From the NCBI GenBank assembly GCA_023430845.1, contig JAEYYJ010000142.1, positions 1 to 5,524 of the forward strand: a DNA stretch of 5,524 bases. Reading direction: 5' to 3'. This document shows positions 1 to 5,524 of this stretch, one piece after another. Positions within the stretch are counted from its first letter, which is position 1. Every line of letters begins with the position of its first letter. The notes beneath the pieces are model-generated. The model was not told where the DNA came from. It saw only the letters and a list, made by a program, of their open reading frames with translations, and did no database searches. Made by a program: the position numbers and the translations under genes. The DNA is from Pseudomonadota bacterium (GTDB lineage Bacteria > Pseudomonadota > Alphaproteobacteria > Rhizobiales > Hyphomicrobiaceae).

Positions 1-87
1 GAACAATTTTACGGGCCCGGTCAGGTCATTGAACCTTCCGGCTCCATTCCGCGACGAACGGGCAGGACTCATCGTGGTCCCCAATCC

Positions 88-94
88 AGAGGAG
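88..94 (+). promoter_or_regulatory. ribosome binding site that decides the start of the small exported protein
   Basis: AGAGGAG lies 6 bases before the ATG at 101. It favours this ATG over the longer in-frame TTG start at 29, which has no comparable purine-rich site before it. I see no convincing sigma-70 promoter in the 100 bases upstream. Confidence 0.65.
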
Positions 95-100
95 CGGAAA

Positions 101-373
101 ATGCTTGGACGAACACTGATGCTCGGCGCAGCTACCATCGCGTCGATCGTGGCCGGCAACATGATGATGAGCCAGCCCGCGGAGGCACGGGCCAAATGCT
201 ATTACATCGCATGGGACCCATCCGGCAAAATGATGGCTGATGGTCATGCCTCGGCAGTGAAGAAAAGCTGGGCCTGTAATCGCGCCGAGCGGCGATGCAA
301 TCGTGAGCTCGAGCGCAAGCGCCGCCAAGGCAAAGCCGGCCGCGGCAGTTGCCAGCGCGTCACCAACTACTGA
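101..373 (+). CDS. small exported cysteine-containing basic protein, function unknown
   Basis: The product is 90 residues and I do not recognise its family. The ATG at 101 is chosen because a good Shine-Dalgarno (AGAGGAG, 88-94) lies 6 bases upstream and because starting here puts a signal peptide at the N-terminus; an in-frame TTG at 29 would add 24 residues that bury the signal. Visible parts are a short basic n-region (MLGR), a hydrophobic segment at about residues 5-23, and an A-x-A cleavage site near 27-29 (AEA, just before R30). The mature part would be about 61 residues with four cysteines (C33, C59, C66, C84), enough for two disulfides in the periplasm, and a strongly basic stretch at about 61-82 rich in Arg and Lys. 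It converges on the SDR gene with a 9-base gap and looks functionally separate from the rest of the window. That it is exported is a confident inference; its role is unknown. Confidence 0.72.
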   Translation: MLGRTLMLGAATIASIVAGNMMMSQPAEARAKCYYIAWDPSGKMMADGHASAVKKSWACNRAERRCNRELERKRRQGKAGRGSCQRVTNY

Positions 374-385
374 GCGCGCGCTTCA
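371..385. other. convergent gene junction with GC palindrome
   Basis: The stop codons of the small exported protein (371-373) and the SDR gene (383-385 read leftward) are only 9 bases apart. AGCGCGCGCT (373-382) between them is a perfect 10-bp palindrome but has no usable loop and no T-tract on either side, so I do not call an intrinsic terminator. Transcripts from both sides may overlap here. Confidence 0.45.
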
Positions 386-1153
386 ATCGGCCGTCCAGCC
401 ACCGTCGATGATCATCGACGTACCCGTCATCAGCGACGAAGCATCGGAAGCGAGGTAGACGAACGCGCCGGTGAGATCGCCGACCTGACCGAGGCGGCCC
501 AACTTGATCTTGGTCAGCACCTCGCTACGGAACTTCTCGTTGGCGAGCATGCGGCGCGCGAGTGGGGTCTCGACGAACGTCGGGCAGAGCGTGTTCACGC
601 GGATGCCGCGTGGTGCAAGATCGACGGCCATGGCGCGCGTCATGCCCTCCATGGCCCACTTCGAGGCGCAGTAGACCGTGCGGGTCGCGGCGCCGACATG
701 CCCCATCTGCGACGACACATTGATGATCGAGCCAGACAGGCCGGCGGCGACGAGCCGCTGCGCCACGGCCTGCGCGACGAAATACGCGGCGCGCACATTG
801 AGCGTCATGATCGTATCGTACTGATCCTCGGTGACATCCAGGAATGTCACGGGCTGATTGGTGCCCGCATTGTTGATCAGAACGGCGTACGGCTCACGCT
901 CTGCGATCGCCGCGCGCACGCCCGCTGTATCGTTCACGTCGAGCTCGAGTGCGTCGGCGCTGCGGCCATCGCCTCTCAATCGCTCGACTGCCTCGTTCAA
1001 GTCCGCCGATGGCCGCGCCAACAGCGTTACATGGGCGCCGAACGCCGCCAGCGCTTCCGCCGCCGCAAGCCCGATGCCGCGGCTGCCGCCCGTGATGAGG
1101 GCCTGCTTTCCAGTGAGATCGAAGGAGGGAATGATCGCGCCGTTGGCCGTCAT
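383..1153 (-). CDS. classical short-chain dehydrogenase/reductase (SDR)
   Basis: A 256-residue NAD(P)(H)-dependent oxidoreductase of the classical SDR family, full length (the family is usually about 250 residues) and presumably cytoplasmic. The hallmarks are all present: the cofactor-binding TGGSRGIG (residues 21-28), D72 in the LDV that contacts adenine, NNAG at 94-97, the active-site Asn N119 (LNV), the catalytic Ser S148, and the Tyr/Lys pair Y161-x3-K165 (YCASK). The C-terminal IIDGG (249-252) is also typical. An Arg (R47) after the second strand is compatible with NADP(H) preference, but this is inference. It resembles FabG/gluconate 5-dehydrogenase-type enzymes, and the substrate cannot be read from sequence. 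Its ATG overlaps the stop of the upstream molybdoenzyme gene (ATGA at 1153-1150), so the two are cotranscribed and probably translationally coupled; the pairing suggests it acts on a hydroxyl or carbonyl in the same pathway. Confidence 0.93.
   Translation of the reverse strand: MTANGAIIPSFDLTGKQALITGGSRGIGLAAAEALAAFGAHVTLLARPSADLNEAVERLRGDGRSADALELDVNDTAGVRAAIAEREPYAVLINNAGTNQPVTFLDVTEDQYDTIMTLNVRAAYFVAQAVAQRLVAAGLSGSIINVSSQMGHVGAATRTVYCASKWAMEGMTRAMAVDLAPRGIRVNTLCPTFVETPLARRMLANEKFRSEVLTKIKLGRLGQVGDLTGAFVYLASDASSLMTGTSMIIDGGWTAD
403..420. repeat. perfect 18-bp palindrome inside the 3' end of the SDR gene
   Basis: CGTCGATGATCATCGACG is identical to its reverse complement, with 9-base arms and no spacer. 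It encodes part of the conserved TSMIIDGG segment of the SDR, so coding constraint may explain it. With no loop it is a poor terminator hairpin, and no T-run follows it. Confidence 0.5.
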
Positions 1154-3465
1154 TGGACCTGCCCTGCCTTTTCGAGCGGCGGCGGCGCAAAGACCGTGAC
1201 CTCGCCCGGATCGCCATCGAAACGCTCGATCTCGACGAGCGCCGTGTGTGCGATCGGCCCCTGGCCGAGCTTCGACGTTCCCTTGTCGGGCGTCAGCATG
1301 TTCGGATTGCCGTGCTTGTCGAGCGCGCCGATGCGGCCCGGCTCCTTGGGATCGTACCAGGCGCCTGTCGAAAGCCGGATGACGCCCGGCATGACCCCAT
1401 CCGAGAGCACGGCAGTTGCAAGCGTCGCACCGCGCTCGTTGAACACGCGGACGATGTCGTGCTGGGCGATCCCGCGCTGAGCCGCATCGTCGGGATGGAT
1501 CAGCACCGGCTCGCGGCCATTGATTTTGAGCGAGAGGCTCTCACCTGCGAAGTCCATCTGCGAGTGGAGCTTGCCTGCAGGCTGGTTCGAGATCATGTGC
1601 AGCGGATAGGCCTGCGCCTTGTCGGAACCGAGCCACTCCAGCGGCTCCATCCACACGGGATGGCCGGGGCAGTCGTCATAACCGAAACCGGCAATGCGCT
1701 CGCTGTAGATCTCGATCTTTCCTGATGGCGTCTTCAGTTTTTTCGCCGCCGGTTCGGCGCGAAAATCCGCGAGCACGGTGTGGGGCTTCGCCGGAACAGG
1801 GCTCTCGGCGTGGCCCTGTTCCCAGAAGACGTCGAAGTTCGGCAGCTCCACATCGACCCGCGCCGCATCCTGGCGCGCCACCTCGTAGATATGGCGCAGC
1901 CAGTCCATTTCCTCGCGTCCTTCCGTGAAGGCTTTCTCCACGCCGACCTTGCGTGCGAGACCGCGGAAGATGTCGTAATCGTTGCGCGCCTCGCCGACTG
2001 GATCGACAGCCTTCTTCATGGCGATGATGAAACGATCGCGCGAGCTGGCACCGATGTCATTGCGCTCGAGTGTGGTCGTCGCAGGCAGCACGATATCGGC
2101 AAAGCGCGCGGTCGACGTCCACCAGGGCTCGTTCACGATGATCGTCTCCGGCCGCCGCCAAGCCTCGATGAGGCGGTTCAGGTCCTGATGATGGTGGAAC
2201 GGATTACCGCCGCACCAATAGATCATGCGCGTATCGGGATAGACGCGATCCTCACCGTCAAAGGCATAGGTCTTGCCCGGATTGAGCAGCAGGTCCGAGA
2301 TGCGCGCGACAGGAATGAAACTGCCCGTCGGATTGCTGCCTGCCGAAAGCGCCGGCGCAGAATAAACCGTCACCGGATTGCCCTGGCCGTGCATGGAGCC
2401 ATAACCGAATCCGAAGCCGCCGCCGGGCAGTCCGACCTGCCCGAGAATGGCGCCGAGCACCGCCGTCATCCAGAATGTCTGCTCGCCGTGATCGCCGCGC
2501 TGAAGCGAATAGCTCGTCGCGATCATCGTGCGCACGGCGGCCATGCGGCGCGCAAGATTGCGGATCTTGTCCGCAGGGATACCCGTGATCTCCGATGCCC
2601 ATTCGGCGGTCTTCGGCGTGCCGTCATCCGATCCGAGCAGATAGCGCTCGAACGGCTCGAAGCCGACCGAATAGCGCGCAAGAAAATCCTTGTCGTGCAG
2701 GCCCTCGCTGACGAGCGTGTGCGCGAGGCCGATCATCAAGGCGACGTCGGTATTGGGGCGGATCGGCAGCCATGTCGCGCGCGCGATCTCGGGTGTGTCC
2801 TCGCGCACGGGCGTGATCGAGATGATCTCGACGCCATTGTTCGCGAGCCGCTCGAGCCACGGTCCTGCCGTATGCTCACCCGAACCGCCGGGCTCGACCT
2901 GCGCATTCTTCGTGCCGCAGCCGCCGAACGCAAGGAACAGTTTCGAATGCTCCGCAATGCCATCCCATGAGGAGAGATTGCGGAGCGTGCGATGATCGCC
3001 GAGGATGTGCGGCAGGATCGCGAGACCGGCAGCGAGCGAGTAGCTGTGCTTCTGGCCGGTGAACCCGCCGAAGCAATTCATGAAGCGCTGGAGCTGTGTC
3101 TTGGCATGGTGGAAGCGCCCGGCACTCGACCAGCCATAGGAACCGGCGAAGATCGCCTCGTTGCCATATGCAGTCTTGATGCGCTTCAGCTCGCCCGCAA
3201 TGATGTCGAGCGCCTCGTCCCAGGGCACTTCGACAAAAGGCTCGGCGCCGCGTCCTTCTCCACCCGCCTTGTACCCCTTCTCGAGCCAGCTCTTGCGGTT
3301 CGCAGGCCGCGCGACACGCACACCGTGATAGAGCGCGTCCGGCATGCCGCGCAGGATCGGCGACGGATTGACGTCGCGCGCGGCAGGCTCGACGTCGACG
3401 AGCCGCCCATCCTCGACGACAGCCGTGAAGGCGCCCCAGTGCGATCCATGCGTAATCTTGTTCAT
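1150..3465 (-). CDS. BisC-type molybdopterin (bis-MGD) oxidoreductase, cytoplasmic
   Basis: A 771-residue member of the DMSO reductase superfamily, closest in layout to biotin sulfoxide reductase BisC and S/N-oxide reductases (TorA/DorA type). It aligns from memory with E. coli BisC over its whole length. Seen directly: no N-terminal 4Fe-4S cysteine motif and no Tat signal (it begins MNKITHGSHWGAF), so it should be cytoplasmic like BisC. Y110-G-W112 matches the active-site Tyr114/Trp116 of Rhodobacter DMSO reductase, and S143 falls at the Mo-ligand Ser147 position. Other conserved stretches are GGNPFHHHQDLNRL (419-432), ADIVLPATTTLERND (456-470) and HPDDAAQRGI (657-666) in the C-terminal dinucleotide-binding domain. 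Unusually, the block around the Mo ligand reads HSYSLAAG (140-147), not GDYSTGAA. The start is fixed by an in-frame TAA seven codons upstream; a weak AGGA sits 10 bases before the ATG. No cytochrome or membrane partner is visible. The family fits well; the substrate is unknown. Confidence 0.92.
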   Translation of the reverse strand: MNKITHGSHWGAFTAVVEDGRLVDVEPAARDVNPSPILRGMPDALYHGVRVARPANRKSWLEKGYKAGGEGRGAEPFVEVPWDEALDIIAGELKRIKTAYGNEAIFAGSYGWSSAGRFHHAKTQLQRFMNCFGGFTGQKHSYSLAAGLAILPHILGDHRTLRNLSSWDGIAEHSKLFLAFGGCGTKNAQVEPGGSGEHTAGPWLERLANNGVEIISITPVREDTPEIARATWLPIRPNTDVALMIGLAHTLVSEGLHDKDFLARYSVGFEPFERYLLGSDDGTPKTAEWASEITGIPADKIRNLARRMAAVRTMIATSYSLQRGDHGEQTFWMTAVLGAILGQVGLPGGGFGFGYGSMHGQGNPVTVYSAPALSAGSNPTGSFIPVARISDLLLNPGKTYAFDGEDRVYPDTRMIYWCGGNPFHHHQDLNRLIEAWRRPETIIVNEPWWTSTARFADIVLPATTTLERNDIGASSRDRFIIAMKKAVDPVGEARNDYDIFRGLARKVGVEKAFTEGREEMDWLRHIYEVARQDAARVDVELPNFDVFWEQGHAESPVPAKPHTVLADFRAEPAAKKLKTPSGKIEIYSERIAGFGYDDCPGHPVWMEPLEWLGSDKAQAYPLHMISNQPAGKLHSQMDFAGESLSLKINGREPVLIHPDDAAQRGIAQHDIVRVFNERGATLATAVLSDGVMPGVIRLSTGAWYDPKEPGRIGALDKHGNPNMLTPDKGTSKLGQGPIAHTALVEIERFDGDPGEVTVFAPPPLEKAGQVQ

Positions 3466-3492
3466 GTGCTGCGCATCCTGTTAGCCGGCAAC

Positions 3493-3504
3493 TCCGGCGC
3501 CGGA
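3493..3504. repeat. perfect 12-bp palindrome, possible operator half of a repeated pair
   Basis: TCCGGCGCCGGA is its own reverse complement. A copy with one mismatch occurs at 3542-3553, 49 bases downstream and on the same strand. A short GCCGGC palindrome (3484-3489) is adjacent on the left. Its location in the 5' leader of the molybdoenzyme transcript would also suit a repressor site. GC-rich palindromes are common in such genomes, so this is only a candidate. Confidence 0.4.
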
Positions 3505-3541
3505 CATCTCCTCATAGGGCTATGCTGGGCTCGCGCGCCTG

Positions 3542-3553
3542 TCCAGCGCCGGA
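3542..3553. repeat. second copy of the 12-mer (one mismatch)
   Basis: TCCAGCGCCGGA differs from the palindrome at 3493-3504 by a single base (A for G at the fourth position). It sits 74 bases before the amidohydrolase start codon. The 49-base spacing is roughly but not exactly a whole number of helical turns (about 4.7). Confidence 0.4.
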
Positions 3554-3615
3554 AATGCATAAGCGCTTGAGTTGGCAGCACCCCATGACATGATGCCCTC
3601 GACTATTGAGCCACC

Positions 3616-3622
3616 GGGGAGG
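3616..3622 (+). promoter_or_regulatory. strong ribosome binding site for the amidohydrolase
   Basis: GGGGAGG lies 5 bases before the ATG at 3628. It is the best Shine-Dalgarno in the window together with the one at 88-94, and it supports this start codon. Confidence 0.75.
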
Positions 3623-3627
3623 CAAAC

Positions 3628-5052
3628 ATGCTCGATATCATCATTCGCGGCGGGGACGTCGTCACGCCCGAGGGTGTTGCCAAGGCCGATATCGGGATCA
3701 AGGGCGAGACTATCGCCGCCGTCGCCGCTCCCGATGTGCTCGGCACGCAAGCTGGCCGGATCATTGATGCCACGGGCCGGATCGTCATGCCGGGCGGAGT
3801 GGACCCCCACGTACACATGCAGCATCCGTTCGCGACACCGGAGGGGCCGACATACTATACACGCGGGCCGGATCATGTCGGCATGGCGGCGCTTTATGGC
3901 GGCACCACGACTCTGCTCGACTTCGCCTATGTCGACTCGGCCGGCTCGGTGGAGGGCGGCATCGAGGCCCGCGATGCTCAGTTCAAGGGCAAGGCATCCT
4001 GCGACTGGGCCTACCACCTCATGTTGCAGAGCGAGCCGCCGGAGGCGGTCGTGCGGGGTTTGGGCGAGGCCATTCAGGCCGGATACCCGACGATCAAGAT
4101 CTTCACGACCAACATCGTGCCCCACCGACACGATCGCATGGTCGATCTCGGCGATATGTGGGAGGTGTTCAAGGTCATCGCCAAGGAGGGCGGCCTTGGT
4201 GTCATTCATGCCGAGGACAACGACCTCGTCATGCACATGTACGCCAAGCTCATCCGCGAGGGCCGCACGGGCTTCGAGAACATGGCGGAGGTGCACAGCC
4301 AGCTTTCGGAGGACATCAGCTTCCGCCGCGTGATCCGCCTCGCTGAAAGCGTACCCGGTTGCGCGCTCTACATGATGCACGTCTCGGCGGGCACCGGCGT
4401 TGCGGCTATCCGCGAGGCGCGCGCCAAGGGGTTACCGATCTACGGCGAGAGCCTGCACCAGTACATGCTCTACACCGCCGAGGACTACAAACGGCCTAAT
4501 GGCCAGATCTACCACACCTATCCTTCGCTCAAGACCGAGGCCGACCGGCAGGCGCTGTGGGCCGGCACACTCGATGGTGCGATCAACTGCGTCGCCACCG
4601 ATGATCTTTGCTGCACGCTGAAGGAAAAAACACTCGGCCGCCGCATCGACGACACGACCGGGGGCAACTCCGGCGTCGAGCCGCGTCTTGCCGTCATGTA
4701 CACGGAGATGGTCACCCGCCGCGGCTACTCGCTCTCGCGGTACGTCGATCTCGTTTCGACGAACGCCGCGAAGATCATGGGCCTTTATCCGCGCAAAGGC
4801 GCGATCGCTGTCGGTAGCGATGCCGACATCACCATCCTCGACCCGACACGGCGCGGCAACATCACGGCGTCCGAACTCCATCAGACCGACTTCACACCGT
4901 GGGAGGGCCATGAGATCAATGCCTGGCCCGTGCTCACCATGCTGCGCGGCACGGTCAAGGTCGAGAACGGGCGCTACCTCGGCAAGCCCGGTGACGGGCA
5001 ATATTTGAAGCGCAAGATACCGGCCGAGATCGTCGCGGGGCCGATGCTGTGA
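3628..5052 (+). CDS. dihydropyrimidinase/hydantoinase-family amidohydrolase, divergent pocket
   Basis: A 474-residue cyclic-amide hydrolase of the amidohydrolase superfamily; length and layout match D-hydantoinases and dihydropyrimidinases (about 460-520 residues). Family enzymes open the ring of hydantoins or dihydropyrimidines with a binuclear metal centre in a TIM barrel. All expected metal ligands are visible: H61 and H63 (DPHVH), the Lys that becomes carboxylated, K157 (TIKIF), H194 (VIHAED), H251 (MMHVS) and D325 (ATDD). The C-terminal GAIAVGSDADITILDP (391-406) closes the small beta domain. N347 (GNSGVEPR) matches the substrate-contacting Asn of the family. Several pocket motifs differ: the Tyr usually five residues after the carboxylated Lys is N162, the usual PPLR is YPSLK (298-302), and TDHC/TDNC is TDDLC. 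These changes suggest a non-standard substrate. The gene starts a tightly packed operon and ends in a GTGA overlap with the next gene. Confidence 0.9.
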   Translation: MLDIIIRGGDVVTPEGVAKADIGIKGETIAAVAAPDVLGTQAGRIIDATGRIVMPGGVDPHVHMQHPFATPEGPTYYTRGPDHVGMAALYGGTTTLLDFAYVDSAGSVEGGIEARDAQFKGKASCDWAYHLMLQSEPPEAVVRGLGEAIQAGYPTIKIFTTNIVPHRHDRMVDLGDMWEVFKVIAKEGGLGVIHAEDNDLVMHMYAKLIREGRTGFENMAEVHSQLSEDISFRRVIRLAESVPGCALYMMHVSAGTGVAAIREARAKGLPIYGESLHQYMLYTAEDYKRPNGQIYHTYPSLKTEADRQALWAGTLDGAINCVATDDLCCTLKEKTLGRRIDDTTGGNSGVEPRLAVMYTEMVTRRGYSLSRYVDLVSTNAAKIMGLYPRKGAIAVGSDADITILDPTRRGNITASELHQTDFTPWEGHEINAWPVLTMLRGTVKVENGRYLGKPGDGQYLKRKIPAEIVAGPML

Positions 5053-5363
5053 GCAACGCCGAAGCAGATGAGATGATGGCAGCTCTGGCGCGGCTACTTG
5101 CGTCGAGCCTAGCGCTCTGGAAACGCAGCGGCACAGTACGGTGCGACGCGGGCGGCGGCATCCTCGTAGAGATCGAAGGGCATGTGGTACGCATTGCCCG
5201 CGCTGCACCCGGCGTTCCATTTCGCTGGACTATCACCGTCGATGGGAGAGAGCGCGTCGCGGGCTCCGTCAACGGCCTCCTTCGCGTGCTCCGTTCGAGC
5301 GTCGATCCCGACTTCCGGCCGAGCCGCGTGCGCATTGCGCCAATCGAGATCATGCCGCCATGA
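5049..5363 (+). CDS. hypothetical 104-residue protein between amidohydrolase and CobW-type GTPase
   Basis: I do not recognise this protein. It begins with GTG overlapping the amidohydrolase stop (GTGA, 5049-5052) and ends in an ATGA overlap with the GTPase gene (5360-5363). Both overlaps and the lack of any competing frame strongly support it as a real, translationally coupled gene. A GGGG run at 5037-5040 may serve as its ribosome site. Residues 2-25 look like an amphipathic alpha helix (EADEMMAALARLLASSLALW); the rest (about 29-65 and 92-102) has alternating hydrophobic residues typical of beta strands, with a helix at about 73-83. There is one cysteine (C32), no histidine cluster, no signal peptide and no membrane segment, so a small soluble alpha/beta cytoplasmic protein is likely. 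Position suggests an accessory or partner role for the amidohydrolase or the GTPase, which is inference only. Confidence 0.8.
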   Translation: MSNAEADEMMAALARLLASSLALWKRSGTVRCDAGGGILVEIEGHVVRIARAAPGVPFRWTITVDGRERVAGSVNGLLRVLRSSVDPDFRPSRVRIAPIEIMPP

Positions 5364-5524
5364 TCCCCATCACCGTCCTGACCGGCTTTCTCGGCAGCGG
5401 TAAGACCACGCTTCTCGCGCATTTGCTCAAGTCGCCGAAACTCGCGCGCACGGCCGTCATCATCAATGAGTTCGGCGCCGTCGGCATCGATCACGATCTC
5501 GTCGAGGCCGGCGAGGAGAGTTTC
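5360..5524 (+). CDS. CobW/COG0523 (G3E) family P-loop GTPase, 5' part only
   Basis: Only the first 55 codons lie in the window; the gene runs off the right edge. The Walker A motif GFLGSGKT is at residues 9-16, directly after the first beta strand, as is usual for G3E GTPases. INEFGAVGIDHDLV (35-48) is the hallmark NEFGxxGID segment of the CobW/YjiA/P47K group. The CxCC metal-binding motif and the C-terminal CobW domain would lie beyond the edge and cannot be checked. Family members are GTP-dependent metal chaperones or insertases for zinc or cobalt, or activators of metalloenzymes such as nitrile hydratase. The start codon ATG overlaps the preceding stop (ATGA), so it is the third gene of the amidohydrolase operon. 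A role in loading metal into the amidohydrolase is plausible but inferred from context. Confidence 0.9.
   Translation, partial: MIPITVLTGFLGSGKTTLLAHLLKSPKLARTAVIINEFGAVGIDHDLVEAGEESF

Larger units (their letters stand above)
3466..3627. promoter_or_regulatory. divergent intergenic region, presumed promoters for both operons
   Basis: This 162-base gap separates the start codons of the molybdoenzyme (leftward) and amidohydrolase (rightward) and must hold both promoters unless transcripts enter from elsewhere. It contains two near-identical GC-rich 12-mers (3493-3504 and 3542-3553), a small palindrome AAGCGCTT (3561-3568), and a possible weak rightward sigma-70 pair: TTGAGT (3567-3572) with CATGAT (3589-3594), 16 bases apart, each matching consensus at only four positions. 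I found no convincing leftward -35/-10 pair. The shared region makes coordinated control by one regulator plausible, but no regulator gene lies in the window. Confidence 0.5.

Noticed and set aside
29..100. TTG-started N-terminal extension of the small exported protein
   Set aside because: The extension would bury the signal peptide, and the ATG at 101 has a much better ribosome site.
698..1480. Plus-strand open frame of 260 codons opposite the SDR and molybdoenzyme genes
   Set aside because: Antisense shadow of two conserved genes, with no family features.
1780..2970. Long open frame of 396 codons on the plus strand, antisense to the molybdoenzyme gene
   Set aside because: It lies wholly inside a well-supported conserved gene, has an Arg/His/Asp-rich low-credibility composition, no family motif and no ribosome site; long antisense frames are expected in GC-rich coding DNA.
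3462..3515. Possible 17-residue leader peptide upstream of the molybdoenzyme on the minus strand, its TGA overlapping the gene's ATG
   Set aside because: No ribosome site precedes its ATG, it has no run of regulatory codons, and such short frames arise readily by chance.
3573..3588. Possible sigma-54 promoter (TGGCA followed by ACCCC)
   Set aside because: The -12 element lacks the essential GC of TTGC at the right spacing.
3520..4380. Minus-strand open frame of 286 codons overlapping the amidohydrolase
   Set aside because: It is antisense to the conserved metal-binding half of the amidohydrolase and crosses the promoter region; no recognisable domain or ribosome site.
4432..5220. Minus-strand open frame of 262 codons across the amidohydrolase 3' end and the small gene
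   Set aside because: Antisense to two coupled genes, with biased composition and no motif.

Overview
The window looks like a stretch of alphaproteobacterial chromosome, most likely from the Hyphomicrobiales (Rhizobiales). The basis is the high G+C content, strong G/C bias at third codon positions, tightly packed genes with 4-base start/stop overlaps, and the kinds of protein families present. No rRNA, tRNA, mobile element or CRISPR array was seen, and no intergenic gap exceeds about 160 bases. The taxonomic placement is an inference from style, not from a marker gene.

Layout from left to right. A small exported, cysteine-containing basic protein (101-373, +) converges, with only 9 bases between stop codons, on a two-gene minus-strand operon. 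In transcription order that operon is a cytoplasmic BisC-type molybdopterin (bis-MGD) oxidoreductase (3465-1150) followed by a classical short-chain dehydrogenase/reductase (1153-383), joined by an ATGA overlap. A 162-bp divergent intergenic region (3466-3627) holds two near-identical GC-rich 12-mers, one a perfect palindrome, that could be operator sites. Rightward from it runs a plus-strand operon: a dihydropyrimidinase/hydantoinase-family amidohydrolase (3628-5052), an unrecognised 104-residue protein (5049-5363, GTGA overlap) and the first 55 codons of a CobW/COG0523 (G3E) P-loop GTPase (5360 to the window edge, ATGA overlap).

How the genes may work together. The amidohydrolase keeps all the binuclear-metal ligands of the hydantoinase fold but has changed several substrate-pocket motifs, so its substrate probably differs from hydantoin or dihydropyrimidine. 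The coupled CobW-type GTPase belongs to a family of metal chaperones/insertases and could supply the amidohydrolase with its metal; the small protein between them is the least understood piece. The divergently transcribed molybdoenzyme plus SDR could carry out redox steps on the same or a related compound. This two-arm module is the most interesting possibility here, but the shared pathway is inference from gene order alone.
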